64,000 nt of DNA, from assembly GCF_000242895.2 (NCBI RefSeq), contig NC_021171.1, forward strand, positions 1,212,001-1,276,000, written 5' to 3'. The notes beneath the pieces are model-generated. The model had not been told where the DNA came from. It saw only the letters and a program-made list of their open reading frames with translations, and ran no database searches. Numbering within the stretch: the stretch's first letter is position 1; each line of letters starts with the position of its first letter. This document shows, piece after piece, positions 36,001-44,909 of the stretch. The DNA comes from Bacillus sp. 1NLA3E (lineage in GTDB: Bacteria > Bacillota > Bacilli > Bacillales > Cytobacillaceae). Both the position numbers and the translations under genes were made by a program.

Positions 36001-36858
36001 GTAGGGTTGCAGGGTAGTAATTAATTTTTGAAGTAACTGAGCGTTTTTTACATACATTTGTTTGCCTGTTTCTGAGTTTGTCGCTAATGCAAATGATTCC
36101 ATGTCTGCTTGACATTTTTTAATCATCGCCAATAAAAGTGGACGTTGTTGAGGAGAAGGGACTTTTAATTGATCATCGTAGACATCTATGGTTAAGTCTC
36201 CATAAGAATCAACTTGGGCAAAAAATACATTATCGAGTGTTACGCCGAGCTTGTCTAACTCAATTGTTAACCAGCCCCGATTTTTACCACTAGCTGAAAG
36301 GGCATTATCAATAATTTTTCCATCCATGATAACAGTTTGGGGTTCTTTTTCACTAGCAACTTTAATATTAAGATCCTTTGCTGAAAGAGGTCTATTCTCC
36401 TTTTTAAGGAGAACACTGAGATCCCCATTTGCTTCAAGGACCGCGAATTCAACTTCTGAAGCGTTAAAAACATTTTTTCCTCGCAGTAAGGAACCTAAAT
36501 CATCAAGTGAATATTTCTCTTTTTTTAGATTATCTTCCAATATTTTGCCGTCCTTAATAAATACGCTTCCCTTTCCATCAACGATATCCCTAAACCTTTT
36601 GCTTTTAATAGTAATAAAATCAACTGTATAGGTTATTAAGCCAAAAATAAATATGGCAATTATGCCGTGATATATACTACGGTCAAGCCCCATGATAACT
36701 TCGCCGGCTATGCTCCCAATCGTAATTCCAGAAACATATTCAAAAAATGTGATTTCGGAGATCTGTTTTTTTCCTAATATTCTTGTGATAATAATTAAGA
36801 GAGCAATAAATACAAATGAACGACCAATAATTAGTACCCATTCTGGCATGGTAGTCAC
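35992..36858 (-). CDS. 2Duf-like membrane protein (DUF421 plus DUF1657)
   Basis: A 288-residue protein. Three N-terminal membrane spans (about 8-85) and a cytoplasmic DUF421 (YetF-type) domain follow the pattern TRILGKKQISEITFFEYVSG and IDGKGSVF-like VDGKGSVFIKDGKI. Residues about 230-288 (ADMESFALATNSETGKQ) match the separate DUF1657 protein encoded just upstream (ASFETFALGTENKGAKQ). The DUF421-DUF1657 fusion is the layout of 2Duf, the spore inner-membrane protein of the spoVA2mob heat-resistance operon. No spoVAC, spoVAD or spoVAEb lies nearby. A role in spore membrane properties is inference. RBS TGAGGTG precedes ATG 36858. Confidence 0.8.
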   Translation of the reverse strand: MTTMPEWVLIIGRSFVFIALLIIITRILGKKQISEITFFEYVSGITIGSIAGEVIMGLDRSIYHGIIAIFIFGLITYTVDFITIKSKRFRDIVDGKGSVFIKDGKILEDNLKKEKYSLDDLGSLLRGKNVFNASEVEFAVLEANGDLSVLLKKENRPLSAKDLNIKVASEKEPQTVIMDGKIIDNALSASGKNRGWLTIELDKLGVTLDNVFFAQVDSYGDLTIDVYDDQLKVPSPQQRPLLLAMIKKCQADMESFALATNSETGKQMYVKNAQLLQKLITTLQPYLK

Positions 36859-36886
36859 CTCAATTTAAGTTGTAAAATAATGAAAA

Positions 36887-36921
36887 AGGCTGACTCATTC
36901 CTTAATTTTTCGAGTCAGCCT
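36887..36921 (-). terminator. Terminator between the DUF1657 gene and the 2Duf-like gene
   Basis: AGGCTGACTC and GAGTCAGCCT form a perfect 10-bp stem followed on the minus strand by TTTTTCATT. It would reduce read-through from the DUF1657 gene into the 2Duf-like gene. Confidence 0.8.
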
Positions 36922-36932
36922 CGATCAGAAAT

Positions 36933-37136
36933 CTATTGTTTATATTGCGGTTCTTCGTCTTGGATTTCCTGAAGGCGTGGCTCAATGCTATCAATAATGG
37001 ATTGGGTTTGTTTTGCTGCATCTTGATATAATTGCTTTGCCCCCTTATTCTCTGTTCCTAAAGCAAATGTTTCAAAGCTTGCTTGAGCGCTTTTTAGGCT
37101 AGCAATTGTTGTCATTACTTGAGTTCCTACAGTCAT
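36933..37136 (-). CDS. DUF1657 protein
   Basis: A 67-residue helical protein with VMTTIASLKSAQASFETFAL and KQLYQDAAKQTQSIIDSIEP, typical of DUF1657. Such proteins occur in spoVA2mob-type operons next to the DUF421 gene and are thought to be spore-related. Here it lies immediately upstream of the 2Duf-like gene, on the same strand but separated by a terminator. ATG at 37136 follows GAAAGAGGG. Function unproven. Confidence 0.85.
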   Translation of the reverse strand: MTVGTQVMTTIASLKSAQASFETFALGTENKGAKQLYQDAAKQTQSIIDSIEPRLQEIQDEEPQYKQ

Positions 37137-37240
37137 TTCGTGAATTCCCTCTTTCGAATTTTTAATTTGCTTACAAAGTGTATTTTTTCAAATTTCGGTA
37201 GACTTATGTAAAATAATATTGGTAATTATTTGGATAAATA

Positions 37241-37276
37241 AAAAAGACTGCCTCTAAAAATAGAGTCAGTCTTCTT
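37241..37276 (-). terminator. Terminator of the MBL/glutaredoxin operon
   Basis: AAGACTG..CCTCT and AGAG..CAGTCTT form a stem with one bulge; the minus strand continues TTTTTTATTTAT. It overlaps the end of the glutaredoxin-like gene. Confidence 0.7.
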
Positions 37277-37508
37277 TAATGTTAAGTAAGTCTTTAAGTT
37301 CCTTTAGGTCAAATCCACGAATAACGTGATCTTCGATGACAACCGTTGGGGTAGAATATGATTCGTATTTGTTAATTAGTTCATTACGAGCCTGTTTATC
37401 GACTTTAATATTTTTTTCTGTGTATAAAAAGCCGTATTCCTTAAGAAATTTTTTAGTAACTTCACAAGGGGGACAATCTGGTTGGGAATACAAAATAATT
37501 TTACTCAA
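37266..37508 (-). CDS. Glutaredoxin family protein (NrdH-like)
   Basis: An 80-residue thioredoxin-fold protein. The active site CPPC (C12-C15) follows the first strand KIILYSQPD; the cis-proline motif is YSTPTVVIEDH and GFDLKELKDLL forms the final helix. It is a small thiol-disulphide carrier; B. subtilis-type cells use bacillithiol, so a bacilliredoxin-like or NrdH-type role is possible. TTG start at 37508, after GGAGG. It lies 18 bases after the metallo-hydrolase gene and is in the same operon. Confidence 0.85.
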   Translation of the reverse strand: MSKIILYSQPDCPPCEVTKKFLKEYGFLYTEKNIKVDKQARNELINKYESYSTPTVVIEDHVIRGFDLKELKDLLNIKED

Positions 37509-37526
37509 AAGGGTTCCTCCAAAATA

Positions 37527-38483
37527 TTATTTCCTTGCTTGCCGTTCGAGGTAATCGATTAATCCCATTGAACAAACATTTATGTCTATAGTAAGGACTT
37601 CATATACTGGGTGATCCGAGGATATCCCATTTGAAGTTAAGTATTCGGATATTTTCTGGGAAAGTATTTGCTCGGTTAATTGAACTCGATCATTGAATTG
37701 AGTATGTTCTTGGAATGCAAGCCGTGCTGCGTCTATGAAAATATTTAACCACAACCTAACTTGTCTGTAAACTTCCTGTGGAGACCGAGACATTCCAAAA
37801 TGACCAAAGTAAATGGAGTCTAAGTTCATATTTTCAAACATAGAAATGGAATTACGCATTTTGTCTGGATCAAATTGATTAGGAGAAGTTGAAGGTAAAT
37901 ATAGTTCAATACCATCACGATAAAGTTGTGGATAAAAAACTCCAACTGTATCTCCACTAAACATCCCATTGACATTTGGGTAATAAATACTGAGATGATG
38001 ATTTGCATGGCCAGGTGTATCAAAAAATCTAAGTGTACACTTTGGACTAATTTTTAGTTTGCTTTGATCATGCATGCTGATAAGTCGGTCTGAAGGAATG
38101 GGAAGAATCGGATCAAATAGTTCAGAGAATTTCTCACCATATACAGCTTGCGCACCGGCAATCAGTCTTGAAGGGTCGGCAAGGTGTCTTTCCCCTTTTG
38201 GATGAACAATGACTTTTGCATTTGGGCAGTGTTCAAGCATAAGCCCGGCGCCCCCGGCATGGTCCAAATGAATATGGGTAACGATAATATACTTGATATC
38301 TATGGGCGATATTTGTAAATCTTTTAACCCTTGAAGCAAATAGGGAATTGATGGACTAGCGGAGGTTTCGATGATGGTTAATTCTTCTTCGACTAAAACG
38401 TACGTTCCTGTTCGATCAGGCTGTTTTAAATCATAATCGTCAATCAGGTAAAAATTCTCCCCTAATTTTACTGGTTTTGACAA
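37527..38483 (-). CDS. MBL-fold metallo-hydrolase
   Basis: A 318-residue metallo-beta-lactamase fold enzyme. The metal motif THIHLDHAGGAGLML (HxHxDH) is at about residues 69-83; further ligand histidines lie in FFDTPGHANHHLSIY, with the aspartate in MFSGDTVGVF and a final histidine in YFGHFGMSR. The C-terminal 80 residues are helical. Most likely a hydrolase of thioesters or lactones, but the substrate is unknown. TTG at 38483, ten bases after AAGGAAGTG. First gene of an operon with the glutaredoxin-like gene. Confidence 0.85.
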   Translation of the reverse strand: MSKPVKLGENFYLIDDYDLKQPDRTGTYVLVEEELTIIETSASPSIPYLLQGLKDLQISPIDIKYIIVTHIHLDHAGGAGLMLEHCPNAKVIVHPKGERHLADPSRLIAGAQAVYGEKFSELFDPILPIPSDRLISMHDQSKLKISPKCTLRFFDTPGHANHHLSIYYPNVNGMFSGDTVGVFYPQLYRDGIELYLPSTSPNQFDPDKMRNSISMFENMNLDSIYFGHFGMSRSPQEVYRQVRLWLNIFIDAARLAFQEHTQFNDRVQLTEQILSQKISEYLTSNGISSDHPVYEVLTIDINVCSMGLIDYLERQARK

Positions 38484-38662
38484 AAAATCACTTCCTTTTT
38501 AACCTTTTACTTGTACATTGTCTCTCATTATTTTATTCTGTTAATATTGGCAAGTAAAGAAAAAAGTATTGAATTTTCTGAATTTTATCCTTTTGGATAG
38601 AATACTGCCATCTGAGAAAACTAATAGTAAATGTTTGTTTTCGTAGAAAGGAGAGGGTACAT

Positions 38663-38899
38663 GTGTCACAGCTACAAGGAATTTTAACTCGGTTAAAAAA
38701 CCTCCAAGATCAAGCTAATGGAGGGGAACCAGCACAACGCTTTTTTGAGGTGAATGGCGAAAGAAAATGCCAGGTTACATACAATCCAAAAACAGCTACC
38801 TATGAATTAGAAGTATACAATGAAAAAGAGAAGCCGAAACGATATCAGTTTGATAACGTTGATATGATTGCTATTGAAATTTTTGACTTGATTCAATAA
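38663..38899 (+). CDS. ykuJ: YkuJ family protein
   Basis: A 78-residue protein: GILTRLKNLQDQANGGEPAQ, RKCQVTYNPKTATYELEVYN and the tail DMIAIEIFDLIQ match YkuJ, a small Bacillus family of known fold but unknown function. The start is GTG at 38663, after AAAGGAGAG; the ATG two bases upstream (38661) is out of frame. In B. subtilis, too, ykuJ follows ykuI, with ykuK and ykuL downstream; ykuK and ykzF are absent here. A terminator separates it from darB. Confidence 0.88.
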   Translation: MSQLQGILTRLKNLQDQANGGEPAQRFFEVNGERKCQVTYNPKTATYELEVYNEKEKPKRYQFDNVDMIAIEIFDLIQ

Positions 38900-38938
38900 A
38901 AAGAAAAAGGAGCCGAAAAGGTTCCTTTTTCTTTTTAA
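38897..38938 (+). terminator. Terminator of ykuJ
   Basis: AAAAAGAAAAAGGA and TCCTTTTTCTTTTT form a 14-bp perfect stem overlapping the ykuJ stop. Confidence 0.85.
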
Positions 38939-39020
38939 TTTCAGACTCCTAAAAAAGCAAGTAGGGGAAAACTATGTTAAAATGAGAAAGATTTAAATCA
39001 AAAATGGGGAGTTTTCGGAG

Positions 39021-39467
39021 ATGATAAGACTTCAAGGTGGGGGATTTTCAGAGTACACAGTGAAAGATTTGATGATACCTTCTGAACGGGTTGCTCATGT
39101 ACAAATCGGAAATAATCTGGAACATGCATTATTAGTCTTAACTAAAAGTGGCTATTCAGCTATTCCAGTTTTAGATCCTACCTACAAGTTACATGGATTA
39201 ATCAGTACACCAATTATTATGGAGGCAATTCTAGGTCTAGAACGCATTGAGTTTGAAAAGTTAGAGCAGATACGGGTTGAAGAAATCATGATTAAAGACA
39301 CACCAACATTGACTATTGAATCTTCCCCTCAATCAAGTTTATCTCTTTTAGTGGATCATCCCTTTTTATGTGTTGAGGATGGCCATGGCGTCTTTGAAGG
39401 AATTTTAACGAGAAGAGCAGTGCTTCTACAACTAAATAAATTTGTACAAATAATTAGTAAAAAATAG
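39021..39467 (+). CDS. darB: CBS-domain c-di-AMP receptor (DarB/YkuL)
   Basis: A 148-residue protein made of a tandem CBS pair (Bateman module). First CBS: VKDLMIPSERVAHVQIGNNL and HALLVLTKSGYSAIPVLD; second: EEIMIKDTPTLTIESSPQ and FLCVEDGHGVFEGILTRRAV. B. subtilis YkuL (DarB) and Listeria CbpB bind c-di-AMP and in its absence activate Rel and pyruvate carboxylase. The position after ykuJ and before ccpC supports orthology. RBS GGGGAG precedes ATG at 39021. Confidence 0.88.
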   Translation: MIRLQGGGFSEYTVKDLMIPSERVAHVQIGNNLEHALLVLTKSGYSAIPVLDPTYKLHGLISTPIIMEAILGLERIEFEKLEQIRVEEIMIKDTPTLTIESSPQSSLSLLVDHPFLCVEDGHGVFEGILTRRAVLLQLNKFVQIISKK

Positions 39468-39491
39468 CTCCTGATTTGGAGCTTGTTTTTT
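39466..39491 (+). terminator. Terminator of darB
   Basis: AGCTCC, TGATTT, GGAGCT, then TGTTTTTT, overlapping the stop codon region. Confidence 0.75.
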
Positions 39492-39522
39492 CTGCGAAAA
39501 AACTTGAGATGGAGGTGAGTCA

Positions 39523-41040
39523 ATGGAAGATGCCTACAAGGAGCAATGGGCAAAAAAGACGGTGCAAAAGCAAACGAAACGTCCACTTGTCTTAGCTGCT
39601 ATTATGTTGGCGATGTTTATGGGGGCAATTGAAGCAACGATTGTTTCTACTGCGATGCCCGATATCGTCTCTGATTTAGGTGGCTTTTCATTGTATAGCT
39701 GGGTGTTTTCGGGGTATTTGCTAATGAATTCTGTAACCGTACTTATTTACGGAAAATTATCAGATTTATTTGGTAGAAAACCGATTTTGACATTCGGTAT
39801 CATTTTCTTTTTAATCGGCTCGATTCTTTGTGGTTTTGCCAATTCTATGAAAATGCTCATATTATTTCGCTTTATTCAAGGTTTTGGTGCAGGAGCAGTC
39901 ATGCCGATTGCCACTACCATTGTTGGAGATATTTATTCAACAGAGGAAAGAGCAAAGGTTCAAGGTTACCTTGCAAGTGTATGGGGGATTTCAGCCGTCT
40001 CGGGTCCAGTACTAGGTGGATTTCTCGTTCAATTTGTAAGTTGGAGGTTTGTGTTTTGGATAAATATTCCGCTAGGGCTTTTGTCCTTAGTTGGTCTTTG
40101 GATGTTTCTTCATGAAAAAATTGAGAAGAGGAAGCGGGAAATTGACTACTTTGGTGCTGGTTTATTATCCATCGCAATTTTCACTTTAATGATTGTTTTG
40201 GTACAGGGAGGGACGAACTGGAAGTGGTCCTCCATGCCCGCTATTAGTTTTTTCGGTGTAAGTATGTTAGCAATTCTTTTGTTTGTTTGGCAGGAAAAGC
40301 GATCAGCAGAACCGGTGATGCCATTTTCAATCTGGAAGGAACGCTCAATTTTAATCGCCAACGTGGCTTCGTTAATCACAGGAGTTATGTTAATTGGTAT
40401 ATCAAGCTTTCTGCCTGCTTTTGTACAAGGGGTTATGGAGCAATCTCCAATCGTTGCTGGATTTACCCTAACAACTATGTCTATCGGGTGGCCAATTGCT
40501 TCAACAGCTTCTGGAAAACTTATGATAAAGTACGGCTTTAGGAACACCTCGATTATCGGTGGAGTATCTCTTATTCTTGGCAGCATTATGTTTATTGCGT
40601 TAACTCCTGAGCTCGGACCACTCTGGGCTGCTGTAGGTTCATTTTTTATTGGGATTGGAATGGGGTTAACAAGTACGGCTTTTATTGTCTTGATCCAAAG
40701 TACAGTGGGCTGGGAGCAACGTGGAATTGCCACAGCAGCGAATATGTTTATGAGAAATCTGGGGAATACCGTAGGAGCAGCATTACTTGGTGGGATATTA
40801 AACAGTCAACTATATGCTCATTTAAAAAGCTCACCAGCAACTGAAAAGATGACAATTGATTCAGTCAATATTTTATTGAATGAAAATGAAAGAAACCATT
40901 TGTCCCTGAAAGTTAGGCTCATTCTCCAGGAAGGTTTGACTTCCGCACTTCACTCGGTCTATTTAGTTGTTTTTCTATTAGCTACTTCTAGTTTTATTTT
41001 GGTTATGTTCCTACCTAAGAAAGCAACAGCTAATGAATAG
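39523..41040 (+). CDS. DHA2-family multidrug exporter (EmrB/QacA type)
   Basis: A 505-residue MFS protein with 14 predicted spans. Near the first span, MFMGAIEATIVSTAMPDIVS carries the DHA2 motif D1-like ALD/EATIV pattern; motif A is GKLSDLFGRKPIL and motif C is SAVSGPVLGGFLV. Such proteins exchange protons for lipophilic drugs. In B. subtilis no such gene sits between ykuL and ccpC, so this looks like an insertion. RBS GATGGAGGTG precedes ATG at 39523. No adjacent regulator except ccpC, which has other known targets. Confidence 0.88.
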   Translation: MEDAYKEQWAKKTVQKQTKRPLVLAAIMLAMFMGAIEATIVSTAMPDIVSDLGGFSLYSWVFSGYLLMNSVTVLIYGKLSDLFGRKPILTFGIIFFLIGSILCGFANSMKMLILFRFIQGFGAGAVMPIATTIVGDIYSTEERAKVQGYLASVWGISAVSGPVLGGFLVQFVSWRFVFWINIPLGLLSLVGLWMFLHEKIEKRKREIDYFGAGLLSIAIFTLMIVLVQGGTNWKWSSMPAISFFGVSMLAILLFVWQEKRSAEPVMPFSIWKERSILIANVASLITGVMLIGISSFLPAFVQGVMEQSPIVAGFTLTTMSIGWPIASTASGKLMIKYGFRNTSIIGGVSLILGSIMFIALTPELGPLWAAVGSFFIGIGMGLTSTAFIVLIQSTVGWEQRGIATAANMFMRNLGNTVGAALLGGILNSQLYAHLKSSPATEKMTIDSVNILLNENERNHLSLKVRLILQEGLTSALHSVYLVVFLLATSSFILVMFLPKKATANE

Positions 41041-41094
41041 AATAAATTTAGCTAAATGATAATCATAAAACATTTATTAAAGGGGTAAAATAGC

Positions 41095-41979
41095 TTGTCT
41101 TCTTTATCAGAATTCCACTTTCTTTCCGTCTTAGCCCAAGAAATGAATATGAGAAAGGCTGCTGAGCGTTTATTTGTGTCACAGCCTGCATTATCTCAAC
41201 GGCTCCAAACAATAGAAAAAGAGTGGGGAACAAGGTTGTTCATTCGCTCTCAAAAAGGACTCACGCTTACCCCAGCTGGTGAAATCGTGATAACATTTGT
41301 AAATGAGGTACTTGATAAAGAGGACAATGTCCGGGAATCAATTCATGCACTAAATTCTAAAGTTCATGGGACGTTAAAAATTGCTGTAGCATCTATTGTC
41401 GGCCAAAATTGGCTTCCACAGGTGCTGAAAAAGTTTGTGAATCGATATCCACAAGCAAAAATATCCTTGATTACCGGTTGGAGTAGTGAAATATTAAAGT
41501 CAATATATGAAGGTCAAGTTCATATCGGTATTATTCGTGGTACACCTGATTGGAAAGGCATCAAGATGCATTTATTTGAAGATAACCTCTTCTTAGTAGA
41601 TACAGAAATAACCCAACCTGAACAAGTATTGGAAACGGATCGTCCATTTATTCAGTTTAAGAGTGATTCGAATTATTACCAGGAAATCCATAATTGGTGG
41701 CATCGACAATTTCAAACAGTTCCAAAAAGGACTGTGGTGGTCGACCAGATTGAAACTTGCAAGCAAATGGCCTTTAATGGGATTGGCTACACCATTTTGC
41801 CGGGGATTACCTTGAAAAATTCCGAAAAAGATATTTTTAAGATTCCCCTGATGAATGAGAATGGCGAGCCCTTAAAAAGGGATACTTGGCTATTAGGATA
41901 TGAATCAGCTTTTAAGCTTAAGCAAGTACAAGTCTTTGTTGAACTCATTCAAGAGCATTTATTAGAATCAAAGCAGTAG
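41095..41979 (+). CDS. ccpC: LysR-type regulator CcpC
   Basis: A 294-residue LysR-type regulator. The N-terminal winged helix has [20 protein letters not shown] and [16 protein letters not shown]; the effector domain spans about 90-290. B. subtilis CcpC (YkuM) represses citrate synthase and aconitase genes and responds to citrate; the gene lies after ykuL and before dapH/ykuN, and the same neighbours are seen here. The start is TTG at 41095, after AAAGGGGT. It reads in the same direction as dapH, 67 bases away, so partial co-transcription is possible. Confidence 0.82.
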   Translation: MSSLSEFHFLSVLAQEMNMRKAAERLFVSQPALSQRLQTIEKEWGTRLFIRSQKGLTLTPAGEIVITFVNEVLDKEDNVRESIHALNSKVHGTLKIAVASIVGQNWLPQVLKKFVNRYPQAKISLITGWSSEILKSIYEGQVHIGIIRGTPDWKGIKMHLFEDNLFLVDTEITQPEQVLETDRPFIQFKSDSNYYQEIHNWWHRQFQTVPKRTVVVDQIETCKQMAFNGIGYTILPGITLKNSEKDIFKIPLMNENGEPLKRDTWLLGYESAFKLKQVQVFVELIQEHLLESKQ

Positions 41980-42046
41980 TGTTTTCTTGTCTTCAAAACA
42001 ATTGTCTGATAAATTATTTTTATATGTACATAAAGGAGGAACATTC

Positions 42047-42757
42047 ATGAAAATGATGGATGCAAACGAAATAATTTCATTTATTCAAAACAGTAAAAAA
42101 TCGACCCCGGTAAAGGTTTATCTAAAAGGGGATTTAGACGATATTAATTTTGGTGAAAATGCTAGAACCTTCATCAATGGAAACTCTGGTGTTGTATTTG
42201 GGGAATGGTCCGAAATCAATGAGGTTATCGAGTCTAACCAAGCAAAAATAGAAGATTATATTGTTGAAGATGACCGTAGGAATTCTGCTATACCACTGTT
42301 AAATACGAAAAATATTAAAGCGAGAATTGAGCCAGGTGCGATTATCCGTGATCACGTGGAAATTGGTGATAATGCCGTGATTATGATGGGTGCTGTTATT
42401 AACATTGGAGCGGTCATCGGAGAAGAATCAATGATTGATATGAACGCTGTGTTAGGCGGACGCGCGACTGTCGGGAAAAAGTGTCATGTTGGTGCAGGTG
42501 CCGTTCTGGCGGGGGTAATTGAGCCACCATCAGCTCAACCGGTTATATTGGAAGATAATGTTCTTATCGGTGCAAACGCCGTTGTATTAGAAGGTGTGCG
42601 TATTGGTGAGGGTGCAGTTGTGGCTGCAGGAGCGGTTGTTATTGAGGATGTTGCACCACATACAGTGGTTGCTGGTACCCCTGCTCGTGAAATCAAGAAA
42701 ATTGATGAAAAAACAAAATCAAAAACGGAAATTATTCAAGGGCTTCGTCAACTATAA
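42047..42757 (+). CDS. dapH: Tetrahydrodipicolinate N-acetyltransferase
   Basis: A 236-residue acetyltransferase of the left-handed beta-helix type. The hexapeptide repeats run from about 90 to 205: [60 protein letters not shown] and [20 protein letters not shown]. It acetylates tetrahydrodipicolinate, the first step of the acetylase branch of lysine and diaminopimelate synthesis. ATG at 42047 after AAAGGAGG gives the same length as B. subtilis DapH; the frame is open to 41987 without need. It is followed by dapL after a hairpin. Confidence 0.95.
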   Translation: MKMMDANEIISFIQNSKKSTPVKVYLKGDLDDINFGENARTFINGNSGVVFGEWSEINEVIESNQAKIEDYIVEDDRRNSAIPLLNTKNIKARIEPGAIIRDHVEIGDNAVIMMGAVINIGAVIGEESMIDMNAVLGGRATVGKKCHVGAGAVLAGVIEPPSAQPVILEDNVLIGANAVVLEGVRIGEGAVVAAGAVVIEDVAPHTVVAGTPAREIKKIDEKTKSKTEIIQGLRQL

Positions 42758-42771
42758 AGTTTGGAGCTGAA

Positions 42772-42800
42772 AGCGTGGGTCCAAGGGTCCACGTTTTTTC
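42772..42800 (+). terminator. Hairpin between dapH and dapL
   Basis: CGTGGGTCC, AA, GGGTCCACG then TTTTTTCT. It may reduce read-through into dapL rather than end the operon. Confidence 0.65.
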
Positions 42801-42824
42801 TAGTTAAGAGAGGAGATGGATAAA

Positions 42825-43952
42825 ATGACCTTACATCCTTTTGTAGAAATAAGAAGAGAACTTCATCAAATACCAGAACTAGGATTTCAGGAATTTAAGA
42901 CCCAAAAATACCTGTTAGATTACCTAAATACCCTTCCAAAAGAAAGAATCGAAATAAGGACTTGGGAAACAGGACTTGTTGTGAGAGTGAAAGGAAGCTC
43001 GGCTAATAAAACAATAGCCTATCGAACAGACATAGATGGATTACCAATATCAGAAGAAACGGAACTGCCTTTTCATTCTCAACACCCTGGCAATATGCAT
43101 GCCTGTGGCCATGATTTTCATATGAGTATAGCATTAGGAGTCCTAACGCATTTTGTGGAAAATCAAATCGATGATCATTTAGTATTTATTTTTCAACCAG
43201 CAGAAGAGGGTCCTGGTGGGGCTGAACCGATGTTAAACTCTAATGTATTGGATGGATGGGAGCCAGATATGATTATGGCACTCCATATTGCTCCTGAATA
43301 TCCTGTTGGAACAATCGCAGTAAAACCTGGTCTTCTTTTCGCTAATACGTCGGAATTATTTATCGATTTAAAAGGAAAAGGAGGACACGCTGCTTATCCA
43401 CATCAAACCATTGATATGGTTTTAGCTGCATGTACATTAGTAACACAGCTACAATCTGTCGTTTCCAGAAACGTTGACCCATTAGATAGTGCGGTTATCA
43501 CAATTGGGAAAATAGCGGGGGGTACTGTTCAAAACATAATTGCCGAAAGAGCGCGTTTAGAAGGTACAATCCGCACCCTCTCGGCAGAATCGATGGAAAA
43601 AGTACAGGCAAGGGTTCAAGCCATTGTAAATGGCATAGAAGTTGGTTTCCAATGTCAAGCCAAGGTTGATTTTGGCGCAATGTATTATCAAGTATATAAT
43701 CATCACGAATTAACCTTAGAGTTTATGGACTTTGTTGCAAACCATACGGATATGAAGGTCGTAGAATGTAAGGAAGCCATGACTGGAGAAGATTTTGGAT
43801 ATATGTTAAAGGATATTCCTGGTTTCATGTTTTGGTTAGGCGTGGAGTCTGAATATGGACTTCATCATTCAAAATTACTTCCAAATGAAAAAGCAATAGA
43901 GGAAGGAATCGCAGGGATCATAAATTATATTAATTTTAAAGGAAATCGTTGA
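42825..43952 (+). CDS. dapL: N-acetyldiaminopimelate deacetylase
   Basis: A 375-residue M20-family amidohydrolase. Motifs: [20 protein letters not shown], the metal-binding region [15 protein letters not shown], the conserved [14 protein letters not shown] with the catalytic glutamates, and the end [12 protein letters not shown] and [11 protein letters not shown]. It removes the acetyl group from N-acetyl-LL-diaminopimelate. In B. subtilis the gene was ykuR, next to dapH as here. I chose ATG at 42825, nine bases after AGAGGAG; the ATG at 42816 abuts that site. With patA in the same window, three steps of the acetylated branch are nearby. Confidence 0.92.
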   Translation: MTLHPFVEIRRELHQIPELGFQEFKTQKYLLDYLNTLPKERIEIRTWETGLVVRVKGSSANKTIAYRTDIDGLPISEETELPFHSQHPGNMHACGHDFHMSIALGVLTHFVENQIDDHLVFIFQPAEEGPGGAEPMLNSNVLDGWEPDMIMALHIAPEYPVGTIAVKPGLLFANTSELFIDLKGKGGHAAYPHQTIDMVLAACTLVTQLQSVVSRNVDPLDSAVITIGKIAGGTVQNIIAERARLEGTIRTLSAESMEKVQARVQAIVNGIEVGFQCQAKVDFGAMYYQVYNHHELTLEFMDFVANHTDMKVVECKEAMTGEDFGYMLKDIPGFMFWLGVESEYGLHHSKLLPNEKAIEEGIAGIINYINFKGNR

Positions 43953-44140
43953 TAGGACAAGGCTGTTCATTTGGGTTTTATGTATAGGTAATGATAAAAT
44001 ATAGCTGAAACCGCGTGTGAATTGGCACCCTTTTGACTAATAAACAGTTTAAGAACCATAGATAGAGGGAAAACCATGTAATGGTGCTTTTTTTACCTTT
44101 ATTATAATTAATACTTTATTAAATTTATTATAATTTAATA

Positions 44141-44169
44141 TTGACTAAAAATAAAAAAGCTAATATAAT
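44141..44169 (+). promoter_or_regulatory. SigA-type promoter of the peroxiredoxin gene
   Basis: TTGACT (44141-44146) and TATAAT (44164-44169) with an exact 17-base spacer, 68 bases before the start. Directly upstream is an AT-rich inverted-repeat region (ATTATAATTAATACTTTATT) that recalls a PerR-type box, though the match is too loose to call. Confidence 0.75.
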
Positions 44170-44236
44170 AAAAAATGTGAACAGGGTATACATGAGGGTA
44201 CAATCCTCATTGAATTTAAAATTGGAGGGATTTTTG

Positions 44237-44779
44237 ATGTCAGAACGTTTAGTAGGGAAACAAGCTCCACGCTTTGAAATGGATGCTGTATTGCCAAACA
44301 AAGAATTTGGAAAAGTAAGTTTAGAAGAGAATATGAAAAATGATAAGTGGACTGTATTATTCTTCTATCCAATGGACTTCACTTTCGTTTGCCCAACAGA
44401 AATCGTTGCAGTTTCTGAACGTTATAGTGAATTTGAAGATCTTGATGCAGAAGTAATTGGCGTATCAACAGATACAATTCACACACATTTAGCATGGATT
44501 AATACAGATCGTAAAGATAATGGCCTTGGAGAATTAAAATATCCATTGGCAGCTGATCATAATCATCTTGTTGCTCGTGACTATGGTGTACTTATTGAAG
44601 AAGAAGGAATTGCACTTCGCGGATTATTCATCATCAGCCCTGAAGGTGAACTAATGTATGCAGTTGTTCATCACAACAATATTGGTCGCGATGTTGATGA
44701 AACTTTACGCGTTCTTCAAGCATTACAAACTGGTGGTCTTTGCCCAGCGAACTGGAGACCTGGACAAGCTACACTTTAA
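44237..44779 (+). CDS. ykuU: 2-Cys peroxiredoxin (YkuU)
   Basis: A 180-residue AhpC/Tsa-type peroxiredoxin. The peroxidatic cysteine is C52 in MDFTFVCPTE, and the resolving cysteine C169 is in GGLCPANWRPGQ; RLVGKQAPRFEMDAV opens the thioredoxin-like fold. It reduces hydrogen peroxide and alkyl hydroperoxides. I chose ATG at 44237, nine bases after TTGGAGGG, although the frame extends to 44141. In B. subtilis ykuU lies shortly after dapL, with ykuS and ykuT between them; those two are missing here. Monocistronic. Confidence 0.92.
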   Translation: MSERLVGKQAPRFEMDAVLPNKEFGKVSLEENMKNDKWTVLFFYPMDFTFVCPTEIVAVSERYSEFEDLDAEVIGVSTDTIHTHLAWINTDRKDNGLGELKYPLAADHNHLVARDYGVLIEEEGIALRGLFIISPEGELMYAVVHHNNIGRDVDETLRVLQALQTGGLCPANWRPGQATL

Positions 44780-44802
44780 TATCATCATCTGACTTCTCAA
44801 GG

Positions 44803-44835
44803 GAGACCTAACAACTACGTTAGGTCTTCTTTTTT
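44803..44835 (+). terminator. Terminator of ykuU
   Basis: AGACCTAAC, AACTAC, GTTAGGTCT then TCTTTTTT. Confidence 0.85.
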
Positions 44836-44909
44836 CTGTTTTATCTCCTTTTGAAACTTTTAGGATTAATTTTCGTCAATTGTTTAATTCGGAAATAGGG
44901 GGGACTGTG

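Noticed and set aside
40146-40733. Minus-strand ORF of 195 codons inside the DHA2 exporter
   Set aside because: Antisense shadow of a well-supported membrane protein; no RBS and no recognisable motif.
44101-44160. PerR box upstream of the peroxiredoxin gene
   Set aside because: The AT-rich inverted repeats fit TTATAATNATTATAA only in one half; any AT-rich promoter could give this match.
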